Position numbers and translations under genes: made by a program. A DNA stretch of 64,000 nucleotides from assembly GCA_947852905.1 (NCBI GenBank), contig CANTVF010000002.1:124001-188000 (forward strand), given 5' to 3'. Positions 47,863-56,536 of this stretch are shown in pieces; the first letter of the stretch is position 1, and every line of letters begins with the position of its first letter. The notes below the pieces were generated by a model. The model was not told where the DNA came from. It saw only the letters and a list, made by a program, of their open reading frames with translations, and did no database searches. This stretch comes from an uncultured Tidjanibacter sp. (lineage in GTDB: Bacteria; Bacteroidota; Bacteroidia; Bacteroidales; Rikenellaceae).

Positions 47863-48750
47863 ATGAAAAAAGCATTCGTTTTTCCGGGGCAAGGCGCCCA
47901 GTTCTCCGGCATGGGCAAAGACCTCTACGACAACGTCCCCGAAGCTAAGGAAATGTTCGAACGGGCGAACGAAATTCTCGGTTTCCGCATCACCGACATA
48001 ATGTTCTCAGGCACGGACGAAGAGTTGAAACAGACCAAGGTAACGCAACCGGCCATATTCCTCCACTCGGTAATACTGGCCAAGGCACTCGGCGACGCTT
48101 TCGCTCCCGACATGGCTGCCGGACACTCGCTCGGAGAGTTCAGTGCACTCGTTTCCACCGGTGCGCTCAGTTTCGAAGAAGGTCTCAAGCTCGTTTCCAA
48201 ACGTGCCATGGCCATGCAACGCGCGTGCGAACTCAATCCCTCGACAATGGCCGCAGTATTGGCGCTCGACGACGAAACCGTGGAACGCATATGCGCCGAA
48301 ACCGAAGGCGTCGTAGTGGCAGCCAACTACAACTGTCCCGGCCAGCTCGTCATATCGGGCTCCATAGAGAGCGTAGACAAAGCCTGCGAGAAACTGAAAG
48401 CCGCAGGAGCCAAACGCGCCATGCGTCTGGCCGTAGGCGGAGCATTCCACTCCCCACTCATGGAGCCGGCACGCGAAGAACTCCAGAAGGCTATCGAAGA
48501 GGCTGTCATCACCGCACCGCGCTGCCCCGTATACCAGAATGTGGACGCGCTGCCTCACACCGATCCGGCCGAAATAAAACGCAACCTCATAGCCCAACTC
48601 ACGGCTCCGGTACGTTGGACGCAGAGCGTACGGAACATGGTAGCCGACGGCGCGATCTCGTTCACGGAACTCGGCCCCGGTAAGGTACTTCAAGGTCTCG
48701 TAGGGAAAATAGCCCCCGGCATCGAAGCTACCTCCATCCAGTCGCTCTAA
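47863..48750 (+). CDS. fabD: Malonyl-CoA:ACP transacylase
   Basis: Loads malonyl groups onto acyl carrier protein for fatty-acid elongation. The 295 aa protein has GQGAQFSGMG at 9-18, the nucleophile in GHSLGEFSAL (S89), the oxyanion region and catalytic histidine in GGAFHSPLM, and the NVDALPHTD motif. Length is normal. Monocistronic with its own promoter and terminator. Confidence 0.96.
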   Translation: MKKAFVFPGQGAQFSGMGKDLYDNVPEAKEMFERANEILGFRITDIMFSGTDEELKQTKVTQPAIFLHSVILAKALGDAFAPDMAAGHSLGEFSALVSTGALSFEEGLKLVSKRAMAMQRACELNPSTMAAVLALDDETVERICAETEGVVVAANYNCPGQLVISGSIESVDKACEKLKAAGAKRAMRLAVGGAFHSPLMEPAREELQKAIEEAVITAPRCPVYQNVDALPHTDPAEIKRNLIAQLTAPVRWTQSVRNMVADGAISFTELGPGKVLQGLVGKIAPGIEATSIQSL

Positions 48751-48770
48751 TCTAAAACAATACGCATAAA

Positions 48771-48810
48771 ACAAGTATAGCGAGTCGTGAACGACTCGCT
48801 ATACTTGTTT
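48771..48810 (+). terminator. Terminator of fabD
   Basis: An 18-bp perfect stem (48771-48788 with 48791-48808, core AGCGAGTCGT) with only two bases between the arms, so the tip pairs cannot close and the real loop is larger. Followed by TTTATT, 20 bp past the stop. Confidence 0.9.
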
Positions 48811-49195
48811 ATTGCAGACCGGATAATACATTACATTTAAGCAAGGTAACCCGCCAATAATCTTTTGCCCATTTTCAAAAACATACAGATTTCAGAACGA
48901 GTAAAAACGGCAGCAAATAAACTTACCGGCATATATATTTCCCATACAGCCTAACTCGGCAAACGCGAGAGAACGGACTACTATTTTATCGTTTCCCTAA
49001 TGAGTTTATTACCGGTTATACATTTATGGTTGTCTGAAATGACGAAACCGAGTGGAAAACAGCACCGGACATTATAAGTTCCTTCGCTGAAACTCGATAC
49101 AAATTACGTCTCATATATTATAAGGTATACGCCAAAGCCGGCCGTCACGTATACGAGCCGCCTCCGCCGCTACGCAGCCTCAAGAACAGTCCCGG
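48811..49195. other. Gene-free stretch between convergent fabD and radA
   Basis: 385 bp with no credible gene on either strand, AT-rich in its first half. No terminator was found on the radA side. Confidence 0.5.
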
Positions 49196-50575
49196 CTAAT
49201 CTTCGGCTCCGGAGCCGAACACGGCACGCGGCAACTGGTCTATGCGCCCGATACGCACCACCTCTATACCCTTCGGCAATGCGGAAGCATCCTTATAATA
49301 AGCCGAAACAACTATACGACGGAAACCGTGCCGCGCCGCCTCCACTATGCGCTGATAGGTACGCGGAGCCGGCCGTACCTCTCCGGACAAACCTATCTCA
49401 CCGGCACAACATACCCCGTCCATGAGCGGACGGTCGAAATACGAAGATATGACGGCCGACACCACAGCCAGATCGAGTCCCGTATCGGCAACCTTGAATC
49501 CGCCCGCAAAATTCAGAAAAACGTCTTTCTGGAACAGTTTCAACCCGACGCGTTTTTCCAGCACGGCCAACAACATGTTCATGCGCTTTATATCGTAACC
49601 GGTCGCCGACCGCTGTGCCGTACCGTATGCCGCCGTACCTACCAACGACTGCACTTCGATAAGATACGGCCTGATACCGTCGGCTGCCGCCCCAACCGCT
49701 ATACCGCTCAGAGGCTCGTCGTAATGCGTAAGAAGAATGTCCGAAGGATTGGCCACCTCCACGAGCCCTTCTCCGCGCATCTCGAAGACCCCGATTTCGA
49801 ACGTCGCGCCGAAACGGTTTTTGATGCCGCGCAATATCCTGTATACGTTGTTTCCGTCCCCCTCGAACTGCAAGACGACATCCACGATATGCTCCAGCAC
49901 CTTGGGACCCGCTATGGTACCGTCTTTCGTGATATGGCCTATCAGTATGACCGACGTTCCGGTACTCTTTGCGAACTTCAGCAGCATGGCTGCGCATTCG
50001 CGTATCTGCGACACGCTGCCCGCGGACGATTCTATCGCGCGGCTGTATATGGTCTGTATGGAGTCTATCACCACCAGATCGGGACGCACCGCCTCTGCCT
50101 GCGTCAGAATATTCTCCAACAGCGTTTCCGCATACACGAGACATTCGCCGTCGCCGCTACGGAGCCTGTTCGCCCTCATCTTGATCTGCTGCGGCGACTC
50201 CTCGCCCGACACGTAAAGCGTCTTTATACCCGTACTGGAAATGGCCAGCTGCAACGACAGCGTCGATTTGCCTATTCCCGGCTCGCCGCCCAACAGCACC
50301 AGCGACCCCTGCACCATGCCTCCGCCGAGTACCCTGTCTACTTCCGCGCTGCCGAGGCGCATGCGACTGTAATTCGTCTCCTCGATCTCGCCTACGGGCA
50401 CGGGACGCACGGACGCCTGTGCGGACGCAAACGAGGGCTGGCGCGAATCTTCGCCGCGGCTTACCACCTCTTCGGCGAACGTGTTCCACTCGCCGCACGA
50501 AGGGCATTTACCGAGCCATTTGGGGGCTTCGTATCCGCATGCCGTACAGAAATACGCTTTCTTTATCTTTGCCAT
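49196..50575 (-). CDS. radA: DNA repair protein RadA
   Basis: DnaB-like, RecA-fold helicase that helps branch migration in recombinational repair. From the ATG at 50575 the protein is 459 aa: a C4 zinc finger at C10, C13, C24 and C27, Walker A GGEPGIGKST at 96-105, Walker B VVIDSIQ at about 168-174, the RadA-specific KNRFG at 252-256, and a C-terminal Lon-like domain. The frame stays open upstream to 50989 but those 138 residues overlap rseP and show no homology, so the later start is used. It follows rseP by 41 bp. Confidence 0.96.
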   Translation of the reverse strand: MAKIKKAYFCTACGYEAPKWLGKCPSCGEWNTFAEEVVSRGEDSRQPSFASAQASVRPVPVGEIEETNYSRMRLGSAEVDRVLGGGMVQGSLVLLGGEPGIGKSTLSLQLAISSTGIKTLYVSGEESPQQIKMRANRLRSGDGECLVYAETLLENILTQAEAVRPDLVVIDSIQTIYSRAIESSAGSVSQIRECAAMLLKFAKSTGTSVILIGHITKDGTIAGPKVLEHIVDVVLQFEGDGNNVYRILRGIKNRFGATFEIGVFEMRGEGLVEVANPSDILLTHYDEPLSGIAVGAAADGIRPYLIEVQSLVGTAAYGTAQRSATGYDIKRMNMLLAVLEKRVGLKLFQKDVFLNFAGGFKVADTGLDLAVVSAVISSYFDRPLMDGVCCAGEIGLSGEVRPAPRTYQRIVEAARHGFRRIVVSAYYKDASALPKGIEVVRIGRIDQLPRAVFGSGAED

Positions 50576-50616
50576 TTCGAGTAATTTTCGAGCCGCCGCA
50601 GCGTGGCCTGCGCAAA

Positions 50617-51942
50617 TCAGAAACCTGTCAACAGACGCGCTATGTCGTTCCACGTCGCATATATCATCAATGCGAACAACAGCGTCATACCGACCACCTG
50701 AGCATACATCAGGAATTTGTCGCCCGGCTTCCGGCCAGTGACGACCTCGACGAGCAGGAACAGCACGTGTCCGCCGTCGAGCGCAGGAATAGGCAATATG
50801 TTCATCACGGCAAGTATCACCGACAACAGCGCCGTGATCTCCCAAAACGAATACCAGTTCCATTTTTCCGGGAATATGTTGCCTATCGAGATAGGACCGC
50901 CGAGCGACTTGTACGCCTCGGTCTTCGGCGTGAAGACCAGCTTCAGCTGTTTCCAATAGCTGCCTATCTCCTCCCCGATCCGTTTCCACCCGGCCGGGAA
51001 CGATTGCCAGAACGTATATTTGCGCGTGTGTACCGGAGTGACGGCCATCATATCCGCCACCGCGCCTATCTTGCCGTCCGCCGACACGCCGACGGCGAAA
51101 TGCCTGACCGTATCGACACCGGCGCTATCGCGCCGCACGGCTATATCCACAGTCTGTCCCGACAGATCGGGCAGACGTTCCACATACTCGTCGAAAAATT
51201 CCAACGGCTCGCCCTGAAGCTCCACAAGACGGTCGCCCGCCTCGATACCCGCACGGGCGGCACCGCCGTCCTCCAACACCATACCTACGATGAACGGATA
51301 GCGCGGCGACATGAATTCCGCATCTTCGGCCAACTCCAGCACCGAAGCGTCGGGAGCCGTAAACGTCACCGTATCGCCGCCGCGCAACACGGCGACTTCA
51401 TAATTCTGTTCCAGAAGCATGGCTATGCGCAACTGGCGGAAATCCTCATATTGCCGGCCGTTTACCGACAGTATGCGGTCGCCGTCGCGGAATCCCATAT
51501 CCTCGGCCTGCGGACTGAACACGTAGCCGTATTTCATATCTTCGGTAGAAAGATACGCGTCGCCCCAATGGTAACTGATACCTACATAAATCAGAAATGC
51601 CAGCACTACGTTCATGAACACGCCGCCGACCATTATTATGAGTCGCTGCCACGCCGGTTTGGAGCGGAACTCGTCCGGCCGGGGCTCGCTTTTCATCTGT
51701 TCTGTATCCATGCTTTCGTCTATCATTCCGGCCAGCTTCACATAACCGCCGAACGGAATCCAGCCGACACCGTAACGCGTTCCGCGGCGAACGAACGAAA
51801 ATACCGGCTTCCCGAAAAACAGCTGGAACTGCTCCACACGCACCCCGAAAATACGGGCGAACATGAAATGCCCCAGCTCATGCACTATCACGAGCAGCGA
51901 AAAGCTGAGTACAAACTGCAATATTTTGATAAGTATATCCAT
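50617..51942 (-). CDS. rseP: Site-2 intramembrane protease RseP
   Basis: Zinc metalloprotease that cuts anti-sigma factors and signal remnants within the inner membrane. From the ATG at 51942 the protein is 441 aa with HELGH at 21-25 in the first membrane helix, a PDZ region in the middle (VFSPQAEDMGFRDGDRILSV; GMVLEDGGAARAGIEAGDRL), and the second active-site segment NILPIPALDGGH at about 380-391. It sits between dxr (232 bp upstream) and radA (41 bp downstream) on one strand; rseP next to dxr is common. Confidence 0.95.
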   Translation of the reverse strand: MDILIKILQFVLSFSLLVIVHELGHFMFARIFGVRVEQFQLFFGKPVFSFVRRGTRYGVGWIPFGGYVKLAGMIDESMDTEQMKSEPRPDEFRSKPAWQRLIIMVGGVFMNVVLAFLIYVGISYHWGDAYLSTEDMKYGYVFSPQAEDMGFRDGDRILSVNGRQYEDFRQLRIAMLLEQNYEVAVLRGGDTVTFTAPDASVLELAEDAEFMSPRYPFIVGMVLEDGGAARAGIEAGDRLVELQGEPLEFFDEYVERLPDLSGQTVDIAVRRDSAGVDTVRHFAVGVSADGKIGAVADMMAVTPVHTRKYTFWQSFPAGWKRIGEEIGSYWKQLKLVFTPKTEAYKSLGGPISIGNIFPEKWNWYSFWEITALLSVILAVMNILPIPALDGGHVLFLLVEVVTGRKPGDKFLMYAQVVGMTLLFALMIYATWNDIARLLTGF

Positions 51943-52174
51943 TACGAACTCTATTTCGATCCCTGATTTTCCGCCGGACTTCTCCGGGCAATGCAAATAT
52001 AACGCACGCTCCTGAAATTAATTATACTCCGGACAGCCGTCGCAGACGAATTTTCTATCATCAGCGCACCCCATACCGCTCACATAACCGTAGTATGCGT
52101 AACGGCACACAATGCTTACACTACCGCCGCACGTCCCGCGCCACCGCACCTTTCCCCGCCTCACGGAAAGGCCG

Positions 52175-53320
52175 TCATATCCATGCCTCTACCATGCGGC
52201 GCACCTCTCCGTCGAGCCGCGCATAATCCTCCACCGACGGATCGGACACGAACGGCGCACGTTCCAACGCCCTCTCTATCATGCGCACTATATCCTTATA
52301 TCCTATGCGTCCGCCGAGAAAAGCCGCTACGGCCGCTTCGTTGGCCGCATTCATAACACAAGGCGCAGTCCCGCCGCGGCGCAGACACTCGTAAGCTATG
52401 CCGAGAGCCGGAAACCTGTCCCCGTCCACCTCCTCGAAAGTAAACGTCGGCACCTTGCCAAAATCGAATCGTTCGCCGCCAAGCTCCATTCTGACCGGGA
52501 AAGTCAGCGCATACTGTATAGGCAGACGCATGTCGGGCGTTCCGAGCTGCGCCTTGATAGCCCCGTCCTCGAACTCCACCATGGAATGTACGACGGACTG
52601 AGGGTGTACCAACACGTCTATGCGGTCTGCCGGAATGCCGAACAGCCAATGTGCCTCTATCACCTCGAACCCCTTGTTCACCAACGTCGAGGAGTCTACG
52701 GTTATCTTCGCGCCCATGCTCCAATTAGGATGCCGGAGAGCCTGCTCGACGGTAACATGTTCGAGCTCTTCGGCCGAAGTACGCAGGAACGGTCCTCCCG
52801 ATGCCGTAAGAATCAGACGTCTCACTGGCGAAGGCTCTCCTACCATGGATTGGAACACGGCCGAATGCTCGGAATCTATCGGCAGTATAGACGCTCCGTT
52901 GCGCGTGGCCGACTCTATGATCTGGCGGCCGGCTATGACGAGACTCTCCTTGTTGGCCAGAGCCAGTTTCTTGCCGCTGCCTACGGCGGCCAAAGACGGC
53001 ATCATACCCGCATATCCCACGAGCGCATTCACCACCACGTCGCTGCTCCCGCCGCGGGCTACCTGCTCTATAGCCGCGGCCCCGGCATACACCTTCACGG
53101 GATACCCCGCAAGGGCATCGCGCAACTCCCCGTAACGACCCTCGTCGGCAATGACCACGGCATCGGGACCGAATTCGACGGCCTGTTCGGCCAACCTTCG
53201 CCAGTTGCGTCCGGCAGTCAGTACGGCCACCTCGAACATGTCGCTCCGGCGACGTACCACATCGAGCGTCTGCTCCCCTATCGACCCCGTAGAGCCCAAC
53301 AACGCGACCCTCTGTTTCAT
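52175..53320 (-). CDS. dxr: 1-deoxy-D-xylulose-5-phosphate reductoisomerase
   Basis: Makes MEP from DXP, the committed step of non-mevalonate isoprenoid synthesis. The 381 aa protein has the NADPH loop LLGSTGSIGEQT (7-18), the metal-binding PIDSEHSAVFQ segment, LTASGGPF and the C-terminal NAANEAAVAAFL. Length normal. First gene of the dxr-rseP-radA run. Confidence 0.97.
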   Translation of the reverse strand: MKQRVALLGSTGSIGEQTLDVVRRRSDMFEVAVLTAGRNWRRLAEQAVEFGPDAVVIADEGRYGELRDALAGYPVKVYAGAAAIEQVARGGSSDVVVNALVGYAGMMPSLAAVGSGKKLALANKESLVIAGRQIIESATRNGASILPIDSEHSAVFQSMVGEPSPVRRLILTASGGPFLRTSAEELEHVTVEQALRHPNWSMGAKITVDSSTLVNKGFEVIEAHWLFGIPADRIDVLVHPQSVVHSMVEFEDGAIKAQLGTPDMRLPIQYALTFPVRMELGGERFDFGKVPTFTFEEVDGDRFPALGIAYECLRRGGTAPCVMNAANEAAVAAFLGGRIGYKDIVRMIERALERAPFVSDPSVEDYARLDGEVRRMVEAWI

Positions 53321-53543
53321 ACTATATACTATAATATATATCCCCCATACTATCCGCTCTGCAGCGGCATATGTGTTTACTTACAGCCCACGCACATATC
53401 TCCGGACTTTGCGGCTACCACGACCGGCAGTCGAGCGACACGCCGCCACACATTACTTACCGGCTAATCGTAGAATCTCCCACGCCGCCGCAAACCGCCC
53501 CTGCGAAAATGCGCAGGACACCGGCATCAAGACACGCACACCG

Positions 53544-54446
53544 CTAACGGAACACTACATACCGTCGCGGATCGACCGGCACACCGTCTTCCCAGAGTTC
53601 GAATATGAACTCCCCGTCAGGCCGTGTGGCGTTATCCACCACACCGGGTTCCACGTATCCGATGACCTCGCCGGCCTCCACCCTGTCGCCTACCATTTTC
53701 AGCAACTGGGCATTGTGCTTATAAAAAGATATGTAATTGTCGCCGTGCTGTATCTGTATCGTATTTCCGTCCTCCGGTGTCCACTGGCTCATGACCACCG
53801 TACCGCTCCTCGCGGCCACCACCTCCTGCGGTCCGGCAGGTACGATGCCGATACCGAAACGTCCCGCACCCGGATCGAATCCGGAAATTATCTCGCCCTT
53901 GACGGGCACGAAAAACTCGTTGCGTTTCACCACCGCACCGGAAGGGGTCACCACACCGTCCACCAGTGCATACCGTCCAGTCCCCTCCAACTCGCTGCGC
54001 AAGGTCATTTCGGCCTGCGAAGGCACAGTTACGCCGCGAGAAGTGTCTGCGCCGCGCACGGAATCGGCAGCCGGCGCCAGCACGCTCTCCAAAGCAATGC
54101 GTCCGTCCAATATGGCGCCTATATTGCCCTCGTATGCCTGCAAAACCTGTAAACGCCTTTCGAGGGAATCGAGCCTGTATATATTCTCCGTCAGCATCGC
54201 ACGCGCCTGCCTGCCCGGATAGCCGGGCAACGAATCGAGTACGGGCGTATAGACCACCGCCGTAACCACCACGGCGAACATGACCAGCAACACCCCGACC
54301 ACTGCGAGTGTAATGCGCAACGGACTTATGTACATATACCACACCTCCGTCTCCTGATTGCGGTCGAAGAGACTTACGCGGTGCTTCTTGGCGAAGTTCC
54401 GGATCACATATCCGAATCCGGAGCCGCCCGTTCCGTTCTTTTCCAT
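53544..54446 (-). CDS. Degenerate M23/LytM-domain membrane protein
   Basis: From the ATG at 54446 the product is 300 aa: cytoplasmic N-terminus, one membrane helix (LRITLAVVGVLLVMFAVVVT), a coiled region (about 90-130, YRLDSLERRLQVLQAYEG), and a C-terminal LytM domain from about 190. The domain keeps the beta-sheet pattern and one histidine (IQIQHGDNYISFYKHNAQ) but lacks the three zinc ligands: the HxxxD site reads RFGIGI and HxH reads FIFEL. It is therefore probably a non-catalytic regulator of cell-wall hydrolases, like EnvC or NlpD (inference). A -7 element 19 bp upstream supports this start over the more distant 54593. Confidence 0.85.
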   Translation of the reverse strand: MEKNGTGGSGFGYVIRNFAKKHRVSLFDRNQETEVWYMYISPLRITLAVVGVLLVMFAVVVTAVVYTPVLDSLPGYPGRQARAMLTENIYRLDSLERRLQVLQAYEGNIGAILDGRIALESVLAPAADSVRGADTSRGVTVPSQAEMTLRSELEGTGRYALVDGVVTPSGAVVKRNEFFVPVKGEIISGFDPGAGRFGIGIVPAGPQEVVAARSGTVVMSQWTPEDGNTIQIQHGDNYISFYKHNAQLLKMVGDRVEAGEVIGYVEPGVVDNATRPDGEFIFELWEDGVPVDPRRYVVFR

Positions 54447-54464
54447 ACACAAAGAATAACCACA

Positions 54465-54472
54465 CAAAAATA
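54465..54472 (-). promoter_or_regulatory. -7 element of the LytM-domain gene
   Basis: TATTTTTG on the minus strand (54472-54465), a perfect -7 match, with the ATG at 54446 about 12 nt past the predicted start. No clear -33 TTTG. Confidence 0.5.
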
Positions 54473-54786
54473 GTAAATAAACGCAAGTCTCACTGAGGAT
54501 CGAATATTTATAATTCCTGCCCTCGCCGGAATCCGGATCGGTAGGCCGCCACACCGCCGGGACAGGAGAATGTTTCCGCATATCGTCCGACATACGGCTG
54601 CAACATCAAAAAGCATAATTTTTGCATTAATATGCAAACACCTGATATACTATTGTTTAGCATAATAAACAGTATTTCCTATTTATATTTTTTGCAAATC
54701 GACTATGTTCGGACATATAAATTTCATATCTTTAACCCCGAAAGGTTTATAAAACCAATTTTACACCTCAAATAAAAACAAAGTTC
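54473..54786. other. Divergent intergenic region
   Basis: About 310 bp between the LytM gene and the first BACON gene, AT-rich in the right half. TATCTTTA at 54727-54734 (one mismatch from -7 consensus, with TATG at the -33 position) may drive the BACON gene. No small gene seen. Confidence 0.4.
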
Positions 54787-56217
54787 ATGAAACGAAGCTT
54801 ATCAACAGTTATTTTGTTATGTGCAGCAGTATTCGCATTCAGCTGCAAGACAAATGAAGTACATGAGTATGTAAAAGTAGACCAGCTCTATCTCAACTTC
54901 CTCGCCGATGGTAACGACGCACAAGAAATCAAGGTGACCGCCTCCAGCGATTACACCGTGGACGTAGACGCCTCATGGGTTAAAATAGACACCCAGACGC
55001 CGGGTATCGTGAAAGTATCCGTAGAAAATTATGACGGTCAGGAAGAACGTACCACACGCATCAGCCTCACGGCAGGCGGAGCTACCGCTTATGTACACGT
55101 CGTACAGCTCGCACCCGACGGTGCCGATTACAGATTCCGCAATCTGATGGGATTCAGCGGCGCCAGCATTTCGGTAGGCGGCAAATACGCTGCATGCTAT
55201 GACGGCGAAGAGAGCGCTGAGGCCGGGGAAATGGTATATAATGTATATCTTATCGACCTCGCAACGGACAAATGGACCACTCTCGGCACTTTCCCCGAAT
55301 CGCAGTATTTCATGACGAGCGTACAGACCGTTTCCGACGACGGTAAAGTATTCGTCGTATGTGACCAGGGTACCCTCATGGTAGACATAGACGGCAACCA
55401 CGGTCTCGTATCGGGCGTTCCGGCAGGTTTCAACACTGCAGCGTCTCCCGCAGTATCGCAGATCTCCGCAGACTCCAAAATCATGGTAGGCTGGGGCAAT
55501 TACGAGAACGGCGACTATCGTCCGATCAAATGGGTGGACGGAGTTCCCGAAGCCATGCCGCTTCCTGAATACAACTTCCGCAAAGAACCCGTAGGAAACG
55601 TTATGGCACGAGGCATCTCGGCCAACGGCGAAATCATCTACGGTACTACGTGGGACAACCGTGATTATGGTATGATCTACTGGGACAAGAACGACGACGT
55701 AAAATACGTAGGCGAAGACGTACGCAAGGAAGAAATCGTACAGATGGATAAGGGCAACGGTCTGGAAGACTACATGCTTGTCAACGGCGTCATCAGTTGG
55801 AGCGGCAACTTCCAGATAAGCCCCAACGGCAAATGGATTTGCGGTACCTACCGTACTGAAAAGAAAGAATCCGACACCTCTATTTCCGAAACAAACCAGC
55901 CTTGCTTCTTCAACACCGAAACCGAAACGACATATATATTCGACGGCGACGGTTCAGGTATGGCTGCAACTGACGACGGTATAGGCTTTATCGGTACGCC
56001 GAGTTTCAGCACCTCGTCCTGCACGGTAGTAGACATAGAAAACCAGACAGAACTCGGCTCACTGACCGAGTGGGTACAGGAGAAATACGGTATAACCATC
56101 CCCGGCGGATATATGCTCTGCATGTGTACCAATCCCGACGTATTCATGGGCATACAGCTGATCGCTCCGAGCGGACTTCCGTACGACCTGCACTATTATG
56201 TCGCTCCCTCTATCTGA
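54787..56217 (+). CDS. BACON-domain lipoprotein with propeller-like C-terminal region
   Basis: The 476 aa product has a lipoprotein signal (LLCAAVFAFSC, Cys at 20) then one BACON domain (about 28-110, LYLNFLADGNDAQEIKVTAS, ASWVKIDTQ, RTTRISLTAGGATAYVHVVQ), a fold frequent in surface lipoproteins of this phylum and often carbohydrate- or mucin-binding. The remaining 360 residues are repetitive beta strands with SADSKIMVGWGNYENGDY and SPNGKWICGTYRTEK, similar to a beta-propeller. No catalytic motif recognised. Followed by its own terminator and then a second BACON lipoprotein on the same strand. Confidence 0.8.
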   Translation: MKRSLSTVILLCAAVFAFSCKTNEVHEYVKVDQLYLNFLADGNDAQEIKVTASSDYTVDVDASWVKIDTQTPGIVKVSVENYDGQEERTTRISLTAGGATAYVHVVQLAPDGADYRFRNLMGFSGASISVGGKYAACYDGEESAEAGEMVYNVYLIDLATDKWTTLGTFPESQYFMTSVQTVSDDGKVFVVCDQGTLMVDIDGNHGLVSGVPAGFNTAASPAVSQISADSKIMVGWGNYENGDYRPIKWVDGVPEAMPLPEYNFRKEPVGNVMARGISANGEIIYGTTWDNRDYGMIYWDKNDDVKYVGEDVRKEEIVQMDKGNGLEDYMLVNGVISWSGNFQISPNGKWICGTYRTEKKESDTSISETNQPCFFNTETETTYIFDGDGSGMAATDDGIGFIGTPSFSTSSCTVVDIENQTELGSLTEWVQEKYGITIPGGYMLCMCTNPDVFMGIQLIAPSGLPYDLHYYVAPSI

Positions 56218-56270
56218 TAATACCGTGTACGGTGCCCGGATACGGAATAAACGACATATTTAAAGAATCC

Positions 56271-56305
56271 ATTCTGGCGGGCTTTTGAAGCCCGCCAGAA
56301 TTTTC
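56271..56305 (+). terminator. Terminator of the first BACON gene
   Basis: A 14-bp stem (outer part ATTCTGGCGGGC with GCCCGCCAGAAT) and a short loop, followed by TTTTC, 53 bp past the stop. Confidence 0.9.
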
Positions 56306-56536
56306 TGAAACGGCTTTTGCTCTATGGGAAAGGGTACGAATATTTTAGCAATACCCCGATTCCTCACAACATCCGATTCCGGACACGATCAAACGGACGC
56401 AGACAGACAAACCACCTCGGACGTCTGCTATACGAAACAGAGCATACATGACGTGAACTTAGATTACAACATATATTTATCGTATCTAAAACACGTTAGA
56501 TTAAGAAAAACTTACCATTAAACAAACAATAACAGT
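56306..56536. other. Intergenic region before the second BACON gene
   Basis: About 230 bp, AT-rich towards the gene. No perfect -7 element; TATCTAAA near 56483 is a poor candidate. Confidence 0.4.

Noticed and set aside
50576-50989. N-terminal extension of radA by 138 residues
   Set aside because: It overlaps rseP on the same strand in another frame and precedes the conserved MAKIKKAYFC zinc-finger start.
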